A stretch of 59,646 bases of DNA, from positions 1 through 59,646 of the forward strand of contig CAKUND010000001.1 in the NCBI GenBank assembly GCA_934668295.1. The letters run 5' to 3'. A program made the position numbers and the translations under genes. Shown piece after piece: positions 16,269-24,688 of this stretch (position 1 is its first letter; each line of letters starts with the position of its first letter). Source of the DNA: an uncultured Oscillospiraceae bacterium. Lineage in GTDB: Bacteria > Bacillota > Clostridia > Oscillospirales > Oscillospiraceae. The notes below the pieces were generated by a model. It had not been told where the DNA came from and did no database searches. It saw only the letters and a program-made list of their open reading frames with translations.

Positions 16269-18218
16269 TTACTCGGCGTCCTCGTCTTCCTCTGCGGCCG
16301 GGGCCAGCAGGGCGCGGATGGACAGGGAGATGCGCTTGTGCTCCTCGTCGATGTCGATGATCTTCGCGTCGACTTCCTGACCCTCGGACAGAACGTCCTC
16401 CGGCTTGCCGATGCGGCGATCCGCGATCTGAGAGATGTGGATGAGGCCGTCGACGCCCGGGATGATCTCGGCGAATGCGCCGAAGGTCATGAGCTTGACG
16501 ATCTTGACCTTGGCAACGTCGCCGACATGGAACTCGTTGGTGAACAGCGTCCAGGGGTTGGTGGCTTCGGTCTTGTAGCCGAGGGAGATCTTGCGCTTTT
16601 CGGGATCGAGCGCGATGACGAAGACGTCGATCTCGTCGCCGACCTTGACGACCTCGGACGGATTCTTGATGCGGTTCCAGCTCAACTCGGAGACATGGAC
16701 CATGCCGTCAACGCCGCCGATGTCGACGAACGCGCCGTAGCTGGTGAGGGACTTGACGGTGCCGTGGTACTGCTTGCCGACCTCGATCTCGCTCCAGATC
16801 TTCTCCTGTGCGGCCTTGCGCTGTTCAGCGGCGACGGAGCGGATGGAGCCGACGACGCGGCGGCGGGCACGGTTGACTTCGGTGATGCGCAGCTGCACGG
16901 TCTTGCCGACCAGCTCGTTCAGATCGCCGCCCTTGGGAACGCCGGACTGGGAAGCGGGGACGAACACGCGGATGCCCTTGACATTGACGACGATGCCGCC
17001 CTTGTTTTCCTCGGTGACATTGCCTTCGACAACGGTCTTGTCCTCAACGGCCGCTTCGATCTCCTCCCAGGCCTTGCCAGCCTCGAGGCGCTTGCGGGAC
17101 AGGCGGACGACGCCCTCACCGTCGTTGACATGGACGACGACCGCTTCGATCTGATCGCCGACGTGGACGACGTCCTCAGGCTTGACGGACGGATCGCCGG
17201 AGAAATCCTCCAGCGGGATGTAGGCGGTGTGCTTCGTGCCGAGGTCGACTTCGATCTCGGTGGAACCGATGGCCATGACGGTGCCAGTTACCTTATCTCC
17301 ATTATTCAAAGTCTTGAGGGACTGCTCGAGAAGCTCGGCAAAATTCTCCTCCTGTGCAGTTTCAACTTTCAGTTCTTCGCTCATTTTGTTGTTTACCTCC
17401 TTAATTATCCACGGCGGCGTCGATGCGCCCGCCGTTATACCCACAGTAGCTGCGCCATGAAAAAAGGACATGTCCAGTTCATCGGCATGATCGACGAGTA
17501 TCACCTTCGGGCAATTCTCCTTGCAGATCATGGCCAGACGCCCCGTATTGGAGCTTCTCGCGTCCCCGACAACGACCATCGCATCACAGCTCTTTGAAAG
17601 AGAAGCCGCTTCTTCCTGCCGCATTTCCGTAGCTCTGCATATTGTATCAAATATTTCGCAGTTTGTACACACTTTTTTTGCAATTTCCCGGCATGATTCC
17701 CACAATTTTTGCGTCCCTGTCGTCTGTGAAACCAGACAAAACGGCAAATCGCGCCGCTCCGGGCGCTCTGTGAGCCAATTTTCCAGCGCCTCGGCGGTCT
17801 GGAAGACGTGCGCGTCGGAGGAAAAGCTTGCGATGGCGATGATCTCCGGGTGCGTGGGCGTGCCGATGATGAGAAGACTGCGGCCCTCCCGCTCCGCCTT
17901 CTGTGCGATCACATGGATCTTTTTGACGAACGGGCACGTCGCATCGACCATTGCCGCGCCGCGCACGGCAAGCGTTTCCTGCTCGCCGGCGGGGATGCCG
18001 TGCGCGCGGATGACGACGGTCTGACCGGGCTGCGCCTCGTCCGCCGCAGAAATTTCGCGCAGACCCATGCGCGCAAAGCGCTCGACCACATGGCGGTTAT
18101 GAATGATCGGCCCCAGCGTGACCGCGTTTTTGCATTCGCGCGCCGTCTGTTCGGCAAGTGCGACCGCGCGCTCGACGCCGAAGCAGAAGCCCGCCGTTTC
18201 AGCCAATCTGATCTGCAT
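16269..18218 (-). CDS. ispH: Bifunctional HMB-PP reductase (IspH) - ribosomal protein S1 fusion
   Basis: Residues 1 to about 280 form IspH, the [4Fe-4S] enzyme that reduces HMBPP to IPP and DMAPP in the last step of the MEP isoprenoid pathway. Its three cluster cysteines are visible in AGFCFGVERAV, VDATCPFVKKIH and DTICRATEMRQEEA. A linker with MSEELKVETAQEE leads into four S1 RNA-binding domains (roughly 300-370, 385-455, 470-540 and 555-625) with blocks GTVKSLTSYGAFVDIGGVDG and VDGLIHISQ. This fusion is known from many Clostridia, where the S1 part serves as the ribosomal-protein S1 homologue. The ATG at 18,218 is chosen over the GTG three codons upstream because GGGCGG is correctly spaced; it overlaps plsC. 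The acidic tail EEDEDAE is usual for this S1 type. Confidence 0.95.
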   Translation of the reverse strand: MQIRLAETAGFCFGVERAVALAEQTARECKNAVTLGPIIHNRHVVERFARMGLREISAADEAQPGQTVVIRAHGIPAGEQETLAVRGAAMVDATCPFVKKIHVIAQKAEREGRSLLIIGTPTHPEIIAIASFSSDAHVFQTAEALENWLTERPERRDLPFCLVSQTTGTQKLWESCREIAKKVCTNCEIFDTICRATEMRQEEAASLSKSCDAMVVVGDARSSNTGRLAMICKENCPKVILVDHADELDMSFFHGAATVGITAGASTPPWIIKEVNNKMSEELKVETAQEENFAELLEQSLKTLNNGDKVTGTVMAIGSTEIEVDLGTKHTAYIPLEDFSGDPSVKPEDVVHVGDQIEAVVVHVNDGEGVVRLSRKRLEAGKAWEEIEAAVEDKTVVEGNVTEENKGGIVVNVKGIRVFVPASQSGVPKGGDLNELVGKTVQLRITEVNRARRRVVGSIRSVAAEQRKAAQEKIWSEIEVGKQYHGTVKSLTSYGAFVDIGGVDGMVHVSELSWNRIKNPSEVVKVGDEIDVFVIALDPEKRKISLGYKTEATNPWTLFTNEFHVGDVAKVKIVKLMTFGAFAEIIPGVDGLIHISQIADRRIGKPEDVLSEGQEVDAKIIDIDEEHKRISLSIRALLAPAAEEDEDAE

Positions 18219-18810
18219 AGCTGTCACCGCCCAACTGATAAATGGTTTTCAGAAGCCGGTCTGCCTCACGCTGACAGGCGTCGTGGTCGCTTAGATCCAG
18301 CGCGCCGACGCGGTACGGTTCGCCGAACGCGACGCTCACCGGACAGAACGGCGTTTTATTGCGCGTGACGAACACCGGCACGACCGGAACGCCGGCCTCC
18401 GCGGCCATACGCACAGCGCCTGTTTTGGCGCGCACGTGTTTGTTTTTGTTGCAGCGCGTTCCCTCGACGAAGACGAGCAGCTTCTCCTGCTCACGCGCCA
18501 GCGCGTCGACGCAGCGGCTGAACGCCTGCGTGTCGTGCGCGCCGCGATTGACGAAGATGACGCGGAATTTCTCCATGACCCAGCCGATAAACGGCACGCG
18601 CCGCAGCTCCTGCTTGGCCATGATGCGGATCATTTTCTTTTCCGGCAGGGCAAGCAAAATCCAGATGGGGTCGGCCATGCCGGAGTGATTGGCGCAGAAA
18701 ACGCAGCTGCCCGCCGGGATCCGCTCCCGGCCCGTCACATGAAACACCGGGTGCCAGAAAAACAGCCCGACACGGCACAGCCACCAGCAGAGATGGTACC
18801 AGAAGTTCAC
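18199..18810 (-). CDS. plsC: 1-acyl-sn-glycerol-3-phosphate acyltransferase (PlsC family)
   Basis: 203 residues with one N-terminal membrane helix (FWYHLCWWLCRVGLFFW) and the acyltransferase motifs NHSGMAD (H-x4-D catalytic pair), FRVIFVNRG and FVEGTRCNK. It makes phosphatidic acid from lysophosphatidic acid at the inner membrane face. The gene overlaps cmk by four bases and ispH by about 20, so it is part of one translationally coupled operon. Length is near the lower end for the family, as usual in Clostridia. Confidence 0.9.
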   Translation of the reverse strand: MNFWYHLCWWLCRVGLFFWHPVFHVTGRERIPAGSCVFCANHSGMADPIWILLALPEKKMIRIMAKQELRRVPFIGWVMEKFRVIFVNRGAHDTQAFSRCVDALAREQEKLLVFVEGTRCNKNKHVRAKTGAVRMAAEAGVPVVPVFVTRNKTPFCPVSVAFGEPYRVGALDLSDHDACQREADRLLKTIYQLGGDSYADQIG

Positions 18811-19481
18811 CCGAGCTTCCTCCTGACAATGGCTAAGATGGCCTCTACCGATTCTTCAACCGTATCGTCAGAGGTATCGAGCAGCACGGCGTCCGCCGCC
18901 TGCTTTAACGGCGCGATGGCGCGCTCGGAATCCTGCTTGTCGCGCTGCTTCGTCTCAGCGAGGATCTGCGCGTAGGGCGTCTTATCGCCCCTCTGCTGCA
19001 GCTCGTCGAAGCGGCGCTTCGCGCGCACCTCGGCGCTGGCGGTCAGGAAGATCTTCACGTCGGCCTTTGGCAGCACAACCGTGCCGATGTCACGGCCGTC
19101 CATGACGACGTTATGCGTCCGGGCAAGCTGCCGCTGCATATCGAGCAGGAACGCGCGCACGCACGGCTGCGCGGACACGCCGGAGGCGTACATGGACATT
19201 TCGGGCGTGCGGATCTCTCCGGTCACATCCGCGCCGTTGAGGAGCATATGCTGCACGCCGTCCTCGTAGCGGATGTCGATGTTGACCTCGTCGATGAGGC
19301 GGGCAATGCCGTCCCGATCCTTCGGGCCGACGCCCATGAGGCGCATATAATAGCCGACGGTGCGGTAGATCGCGCCGGTGTCGACGTATAAATAGCCCAG
19401 CGCCTTTGCGCAGGCTCTGGCCATGGTGCTTTTTCCGGCGCCCGCCGGGCCGTCGATGGCGATGGATACGAATTTGCTCAT
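18807..19481 (-). CDS. cmk: Cytidylate kinase
   Basis: 224 residues. The P-loop DGPAGAGKSTMAR is at residues 9-21, followed by YLYVDTGAIYRTVGYY, the MDGRDIGTVVLPKADVKIFL CMP-binding/LID region and RDKQDSERAIAPL. The enzyme phosphorylates CMP and dCMP to the diphosphates. It overlaps the upstream flavoprotein gene and the downstream plsC gene by four bases each (ATGA arrangement). The cmk-plsC-ispH/rpsA order is a familiar Clostridial operon. Confidence 0.95.
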   Translation of the reverse strand: MSKFVSIAIDGPAGAGKSTMARACAKALGYLYVDTGAIYRTVGYYMRLMGVGPKDRDGIARLIDEVNIDIRYEDGVQHMLLNGADVTGEIRTPEMSMYASGVSAQPCVRAFLLDMQRQLARTHNVVMDGRDIGTVVLPKADVKIFLTASAEVRAKRRFDELQQRGDKTPYAQILAETKQRDKQDSERAIAPLKQAADAVLLDTSDDTVEESVEAILAIVRRKLG

Positions 19482-20755
19482 GTCGCGTCCTCCGGTTTCT
19501 GGAATTCTTTCGCGGCGGCAGACAGCCCCGCAAGACAGCCCGTCGCCCAGGCGATCTGGAGATTGAAGCCGCCCGTATAGGCGTCGACGTCCAGAAGCTC
19601 GCCCGCAAAATACAGGCCCTGCACCAGCTTCGATTCCATTGTCTTTGCGTTCACCTCGGAGACCTTTACGCCGCCGGAGGTGACAATGGCGTCCTCAACA
19701 GGCGCCTTGCAGGCGATGGGCACGGAAAAGCATTTGATCGTCTCGAGCAGAGCGCGCCGCTGCTGCTTCGTGATGGAGTTGACCTTCTGCATGGGGTCAA
19801 TGCCGCTGCGGGCAATGACGATTGGGATCATGGATCTCGGCAGCAGGGCAGAAAGGCTGTTTTCAAAATCGCGGTTCTGCGCGGCGGAAAAATCGCGCAA
19901 AATGCGCGCGTCGAGCGTCTTTTCGTCCAGCGCAGGCTTCAGATCGATCCTGACCGTATAGCCGTCCTCGCCGCGCGCCATGTGCGCGCTGGCCGAGAGA
20001 ATGACCGGGCCGGAGAGGCCGAAATGGGTAAACAGTAATTCCCCAAAGTCCTCATAGACGGTCTTGCCCTTGGCGTTTACGAGCCTGACCGCGATATTTT
20101 TCAGGGCCAGCCCCTGCATTTTTGCGCAGTCGTGGCCCTTTTCGACCAGCGGGACGAGCGAGCCGGCCGGCTCTATGATCGTATGCCCGAGGGCCTTCGC
20201 CATGGCGTAGCCGCTGCCGGTCGAGCCGGTGGCGGGATAGGACAGGCCGCCGGTCGCGAGGATGACACAGTCGGCGGGCACGGGGCCCTCCGCCGTCTTG
20301 ACGCCGCTGATGCGGCCGTCGGAGACAGCGATCTGCTCTGCCCGGCGCGGCAGGACGCGCACATGCTGTTCGCGCAGAAAGCGCTCGAGCGCGTCCAGAA
20401 CGGACTGCGACCGGTCGGAGACGGGAAAAACGCGGTTTCCGCGCTCGGTCTTGAGCGCGCAGCCGTAAGTTTCAAAGAATTGCTTCGCGTCCGCGGGGGA
20501 AAAGCCCGCGAGAGCGCTGTAGAGAAAGCGCGGGTTCGTGGGGACGTTCTGCAGCACGTCCTGCCACGGGCAGTCGTTTGTGACGTTGCAGCGGCCCTTG
20601 CCGGTGATGAGAAGCTTTTTGCCGAGACGGCCGTTCTGCTCGAGCAGCGTCACCTGCGCGCCGGCCTGTGCGGCCATGCCGGCGGCCATCATGCCCGCCG
20701 CGCCGCCGCCGACGACAACAACCTTATTCGACCCGTTCAAAGGCGTCATATTCAT
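19478..20755 (-). CDS. HI0933/BaiN-family NAD(P)/FAD-dependent oxidoreductase
   Basis: A two-domain flavoprotein of about 425 residues. The FAD-binding Rossmann motif is VVVVGGGAAGMMAAGMA, followed by LLITGKGRCNVTND, a family hallmark, and the second dinucleotide motif CVILATGGLSYPATGSTGSG. The C-terminus has YFAGELLDVDAYTGGFNLQI, which closes over the FAD. Members include YhiN, YtfP and BaiN; a role of BaiN in bile-acid metabolism has been proposed, but most members sit in cmk-like operons and have no proven function. The open frame extends upstream to 20,779; ATG at 20,755 (or 20,749) is preferred because the conserved fold begins about 10 residues later. It overlaps the rpiR-type gene. Confidence 0.9.
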   Translation of the reverse strand: MNMTPLNGSNKVVVVGGGAAGMMAAGMAAQAGAQVTLLEQNGRLGKKLLITGKGRCNVTNDCPWQDVLQNVPTNPRFLYSALAGFSPADAKQFFETYGCALKTERGNRVFPVSDRSQSVLDALERFLREQHVRVLPRRAEQIAVSDGRISGVKTAEGPVPADCVILATGGLSYPATGSTGSGYAMAKALGHTIIEPAGSLVPLVEKGHDCAKMQGLALKNIAVRLVNAKGKTVYEDFGELLFTHFGLSGPVILSASAHMARGEDGYTVRIDLKPALDEKTLDARILRDFSAAQNRDFENSLSALLPRSMIPIVIARSGIDPMQKVNSITKQQRRALLETIKCFSVPIACKAPVEDAIVTSGGVKVSEVNAKTMESKLVQGLYFAGELLDVDAYTGGFNLQIAWATGCLAGLSAAAKEFQKPEDAT

Positions 20756-21584
20756 CCCAAAGCCGCTCCAGATCCTCATAGGTTTTTGCTACGCTGTCCT
20801 CCTGCTGCAGACCGACGGAGACGATCAGCGCGTTGATGACGCTCATCGGCGCGACGAGCGAGTCGACAAACGAGACCATATTGCTCTTGGCGCACAGGAC
20901 ATAGTCGGCGACCTTCCCGGCCGGCGCCTCGGGCTTGTCCGTGATGGTGACGACGGTCGCGCCGGAGTCGTGCGCATACTGCAGCAGCTTGACTGTCCGG
21001 CTGGAGTAGCGCGGCAGGCTGATGCCGATGACGACATCCTCCCGTCCCACGCGCAGCAGCTGCTCGAACATTTCGCTGGTGGCGGTGGAGGAAACGAGGC
21101 GCACGTTGTCAAAAATATTGCGGAAATAGAAATTCAGATAGTTGGCCAGCGCGGCGGACGAGCGCACGCCTACAATATAAATACACCGCGCGCGCAAAAT
21201 CGCGCCGACCGCGCGGGTCATCTGCGTGCGGTCGAGCGCCTCGGCTGTCATGCGGATGGCGTTGGCGTCGCGCTGCAGGACGCTGGCAACGACGTCCTGA
21301 TTGCCGAACTGGTCGCTGGCGACCTCAATGCGCTGGACGCTGGTGAGCTTGTTGCGGACAAGCTCCTGCAGCGTTTTCTGCATCTCCGGGTAGCCCTCAA
21401 AGCCCAGCTCCACAGCGAAGCGCACAACGGTCGACTCCGAGACCCCGACGGTCTTGCCGAGGCGGCTGGCCGTCATGAACGCAGCCTTGTCATAATTGCT
21501 CAGGATATAGGACGCGATCTTCTTCTGTCCCTTGGAAAAGGCATGGATCCCGTTTTGAATGTGAGTCAGAATATCTGCCGGCAT
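20724..21584 (-). CDS. RpiR/MurR-family transcriptional regulator
   Basis: 286 residues. An N-terminal RpiR helix-turn-helix domain (residues 1-77) includes SYILSNYDKAAFMTASRLGK and VGVSESTVVRFAVELGFEGY; a C-terminal SIS domain (about 125-260) includes CIYIVGVRSSAALANYLNFY and SRTVKLLQYAHDSGATVVTI. SIS domains bind phosphosugars, so the protein should regulate genes for sugar or cell-wall-sugar metabolism. It is the first gene of the minus-strand operon reaching to ispH/rpsA, with its stop inside the next gene. The start follows GGAGGTTTTTTCTT. In this position it may mainly be an operon passenger; targets cannot be told. Confidence 0.9.
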   Translation of the reverse strand: MPADILTHIQNGIHAFSKGQKKIASYILSNYDKAAFMTASRLGKTVGVSESTVVRFAVELGFEGYPEMQKTLQELVRNKLTSVQRIEVASDQFGNQDVVASVLQRDANAIRMTAEALDRTQMTRAVGAILRARCIYIVGVRSSAALANYLNFYFRNIFDNVRLVSSTATSEMFEQLLRVGREDVVIGISLPRYSSRTVKLLQYAHDSGATVVTITDKPEAPAGKVADYVLCAKSNMVSFVDSLVAPMSVINALIVSVGLQQEDSVAKTYEDLERLWDEYDAFERVE

Positions 21585-21715
21585 AAGAAAAAACCTCCGC
21601 CGCGCGCGCTCGGCGCAAAATTTTCAAATCCTTTTTATTTTACCGGCTCCCGCCGCGTTTTGCAAGCGGGAATCGGAAAAATGGCAATATTTTCTCAGGG
21701 ATGCGCACTGGTGCG

Positions 21716-22396
21716 TCAGAGCGACGCGAGAAGGGGAGGGAGGTCGAGGAGGTCGGATACTGCGTAGTCGCACAGCGGCGCGATCGGCTCTGCCTGCCCG
21801 TAAAGGCAGGTCGGGATCCCGGCGTTGCGGCCGCCCTGCATGTCGCTTGAGAGGCTGTCGCCGATCATGATGGAGCATGTGCGGTATTCCTCACCGATCT
21901 CGGCAAAGACCTTGTCGTAAAACAGCTTGTCGGGCTTCTTGCAGCCCATCTGCTCAGAGATGAACACGCGGTCAAAATACTGTGCCATGCCGCTGGCGGC
22001 GATGCGCCTTCTCTGGATGTCCGTATTGCCGTTGGTCACAATGAATATTTTATACTGCGCGTGCAGCTGCCGTAGCGCCTGCTCGCAGTGCGGCATGAAA
22101 TTGCACTGATCGCCCAGTTCGCGGAAGTATGCGGCGTTAAACGCCGCCGGGTCGGCTTCCAGACCGTATTCTGCGAAAAAGACGCGGAAGCGCTCGACAT
22201 AGAGCGCCGTCTTTGTGATCTCTCCACGCTCGAAGCGCTGCCAGAAGTCGGCGTCAAGCGCGCGGTAGCGCGTCCACATCTCCGGCGTGAACGGAAGACC
22301 GAAGGAACGGAACGCGATGGACAGCGCGTTCCGGGAGCTGGTCTGAAAGTCAAACAGCGTATCGTCAATGTCCATAAGCAGCGCGCGGATCGGCAT
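21716..22396 (-). CDS. HAD-superfamily hydrolase, YjjG-type (5'-nucleotidase-like)
   Basis: 226 residues. The catalytic motif I is LLMDIDDTLFDF, motif II IVTNGNTDIQ, and the Lys and Asp pair of motifs III/IV appear in GCKKPDKLFYDKVFAEIG and MIGDSLSSDMQGG. The long helical cap between motifs I and II and the IDDTLFDF form are typical of YjjG, a nucleotidase that clears non-canonical pyrimidine nucleotides. The ATG at 22,396 has AGGAGG seven bases upstream; the open frame to 22,453 overlaps the tex promoter and is rejected. It is divergent from tex. Confidence 0.9.
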   Translation of the reverse strand: MPIRALLMDIDDTLFDFQTSSRNALSIAFRSFGLPFTPEMWTRYRALDADFWQRFERGEITKTALYVERFRVFFAEYGLEADPAAFNAAYFRELGDQCNFMPHCEQALRQLHAQYKIFIVTNGNTDIQRRRIAASGMAQYFDRVFISEQMGCKKPDKLFYDKVFAEIGEEYRTCSIMIGDSLSSDMQGGRNAGIPTCLYGQAEPIAPLCDYAVSDLLDLPPLLASL

Positions 22397-22421
22397 GGCG
22401 GGGCCTCCTGCAGTTTTTTGT

Positions 22422-22449
22422 TTGATTGTAGCATGATTTGTGATACAAT
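22422..22449 (+). promoter_or_regulatory. Promoter of tex
   Basis: TTGATT (22,422-22,427) and TACAAT (22,444-22,449) with a 16-base spacer and an extended TG before the -10. Transcription would start near 22,456, about 25 bases before the tex start codon. Confidence 0.6.
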
Positions 22450-22480
22450 ACAAAAAGATTTTTTCAATAAGGAGTAACCC

Positions 22481-24646
22481 ATGCAGTCTATATCGGAAAT
22501 TCTGGCGCAGGAATTAAACTGCAAGCAGGAATATATCGAAAATGTCATCGCCCTTCTGGATGAGGGCAACACCATCCCGTTCATCGCCCGCTACCGCAAG
22601 GAGCAGCACGGCGCGATGGACGACACAACGCTTCGGACGCTGGAGACGCGGCTGCAGTATCTGCGCAATCTCGCCCAGCGGCGCGAGGAGGTCAAGGCCT
22701 CTATTGAAGCGCAGGAAAAGCTGACGGATGCGCTGGCAAAGGCCATCGACGAGGCAAAGACGCTGGCCGAGGTCGAAGACCTCTACCGGCCCTACAAGCC
22801 CAAGCGCCGCACCCGCGCGACGATCGCGAAGGAAAAGGGCCTCGAGCCGCTGGCGGACGCGATCTTCGCGCAGACGCTGAAAATGGACGCGCCAGAGACG
22901 CTGGCGCAGGCGTATCTTGACCCGGAGAAGGGCGTGGAGACGATCGAAGACGCGCTGGCAGGCGCGTCGGATATTCTCGCCGAGCGCATTTCGGACGATG
23001 CGGAGGTGCGCAAGAGTCTGCGCGCGCTCATGAACCGGCGCGGCACGGCGCAGTCGGCTGCGGCAAAGGACGAGGAGGACGAGAAAACCGCCGTCTACCG
23101 GCAGTATTTCGCGTTTTCCCAGCCGATCTCACGCCTGCAGAGTCACCAGGTGCTGGCGCTCAACCGCGGCGAACGGGAGGGAGCCTTGAAGGTCGGCCTG
23201 TCCGTCGACCGGGACGAGGCGCTGCAGTGCATCCGCCGCGGCGTTGTAAAGCCCGGCAGCCCGGCGATGGAATTCATGAAAGCCGTCTGCGGCGACAGCT
23301 ATGACCGGCTTTTGGAGCCCAGCATGGAGCGCGAGCTGCGCACGGCGCTGACCGACATGGCAAACGAGCAGGCCATCCATAATTTTGCCCTCAATCTGCG
23401 TCCGCTTCTCATGCAGCCGCCGGTGAAGGGCGCGGTCACGATGGGCCTCGACCCCGGTTACAGCCACGGCTGCAAGGTCGCCATCGTCGACGAAACGGGC
23501 AAGGTGCTCGACACCACGGTCGTCTATCCGACGTTTGGCGAAAAGCAGAAGCAGGATGCGATCGCAAAGCTCTCGCAGCTCATCAAAAAGGATAACGTGC
23601 GCCATCTTGCCATCGGCAACGGCACGGCCTCGCGCGAGACGGAGGCCATGGCTGTCGAGATGATCCACAAGCTTGGCGGCGGCGTTTCCTATATGATCGT
23701 CAACGAGGCGGGCGCGTCCGTCTATTCCGCGTCGAAGCTGGCGGCGGAGGAATTCCCGCAGTATGACGTGAATCTGCGCTCGGCGGTGTCCATCGCGCGC
23801 CGGCTGCAGGATCCGCTGGCGGAGCTGGTGAAGATCGACCCGAAGGCCATCGGCGTCGGGCAGTATCAGCACGATATGCCGGAAAAGGAGCTGGACGCCG
23901 CGCTCGGCGGCGTGGTCGAGGCCTGCGTCAACGCCGTCGGCGTTGATCTGAACACGGCCTCCGCACCGCTTTTAAAGCAGGTCGCGGGACTCAACGCGAC
24001 GACGGCAAAAAATATCGTCGCGTACCGCGAGGAAAACGGCGCGTTCACCTCGCGCGCGCAGATCAAAAAGGTGCCGAAGCTGGGGCCGAAGGCGTTTGAG
24101 CAGTGCGCTGGCTTTTTGCGCGTGCCGGAAAGCAAACAGGTGCTCGACCGCACGGGCGTGCATCCGGAGAGCTATGACGCGGCAAAGAAGCTGGCGGAGC
24201 TGCTGGATATCGACCTGAAAAACGCGGGAAAGCCGGAAATGGCCGGTCTTCCCGACAAGCTCCGCGCCTATGGCGCGGAAAAGGCCGCGGCGGAATGCGG
24301 CGTCGGCGTGCCGACGCTGCAGGATATCGTCAAGGAGCTTGTAAAGCCCGGCCGCGACCCGCGCGACGAGCTGCCCGCGCCGATCTTGCGCACGGACGTG
24401 CTGGAGCTGAAGGATCTGAAGCCCGGCATGGTGCTCAGCGGAACGGTGCGCAACGTCATTGATTTCGGCGTGTTCGTCGACATCGGCGTGCATCAGGACG
24501 GTCTGGTGCATATCTCGCAGGTCAGCAACAAATTTATCAAGCACCCGTCCGAGGTCGTCTCGGTCGGCGATGTGGTCAAGGTCGCCGTTCTGGACGTCGA
24601 CCAGAAGCGCGGCAGGATCAGCCTGACGATGAAGGGCGTGAAATAA
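22481..24646 (+). CDS. tex: Tex-family transcription accessory / RNA-binding protein
   Basis: 721 residues with the full Tex layout: N-terminal helical domain (IPFIARYRKEQHGAMDDTTL, LYRPYKPKRRTRATIAKEKG), a YqgF/RuvC-like domain starting GLDPGYSHGCKVAIVDETGK near residue 325, helix-hairpin-helix units (VDLNTASAPLLKQVAGLNAT, ENGAFTSRAQIKKVPKLGPK) and a C-terminal S1 domain (VLSGTVRNVIDFGVFVDIGV). Tex binds nucleic acids and affects transcription and expression of toxins or stress genes in other bacteria; its exact role is not settled. The start has TAAGGAGTAACCC in front and its own promoter. Confidence 0.95.
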   Translation: MQSISEILAQELNCKQEYIENVIALLDEGNTIPFIARYRKEQHGAMDDTTLRTLETRLQYLRNLAQRREEVKASIEAQEKLTDALAKAIDEAKTLAEVEDLYRPYKPKRRTRATIAKEKGLEPLADAIFAQTLKMDAPETLAQAYLDPEKGVETIEDALAGASDILAERISDDAEVRKSLRALMNRRGTAQSAAAKDEEDEKTAVYRQYFAFSQPISRLQSHQVLALNRGEREGALKVGLSVDRDEALQCIRRGVVKPGSPAMEFMKAVCGDSYDRLLEPSMERELRTALTDMANEQAIHNFALNLRPLLMQPPVKGAVTMGLDPGYSHGCKVAIVDETGKVLDTTVVYPTFGEKQKQDAIAKLSQLIKKDNVRHLAIGNGTASRETEAMAVEMIHKLGGGVSYMIVNEAGASVYSASKLAAEEFPQYDVNLRSAVSIARRLQDPLAELVKIDPKAIGVGQYQHDMPEKELDAALGGVVEACVNAVGVDLNTASAPLLKQVAGLNATTAKNIVAYREENGAFTSRAQIKKVPKLGPKAFEQCAGFLRVPESKQVLDRTGVHPESYDAAKKLAELLDIDLKNAGKPEMAGLPDKLRAYGAEKAAAECGVGVPTLQDIVKELVKPGRDPRDELPAPILRTDVLELKDLKPGMVLSGTVRNVIDFGVFVDIGVHQDGLVHISQVSNKFIKHPSEVVSVGDVVKVAVLDVDQKRGRISLTMKGVK

Positions 24647-24650
24647 GCAG

Positions 24651-24688
24651 TGCAGCCCCCGGCGGTTGCCGGGGGCTGCAGGTTTTTA
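24651..24688 (+). terminator. Terminator after tex
   Basis: TGCAGCCCCCGGC and GCCGGGGGCTGCA form a perfect 13-bp stem with a GGTT loop, followed by GGTTTTTATT. It also ends where the converging glycosidase gene stops. Confidence 0.9.

Noticed and set aside
16338..17597. Plus-strand open frame opposite ispH/rpsA
   Set aside because: Asp/Ala/Leu-rich antisense of the S1 domains; the minus-strand gene is certain.
16269..18218. IspH-S1 fusion as a novel fusion or frameshift artefact
   Set aside because: This fusion is well known in Clostridia and both parts are complete.
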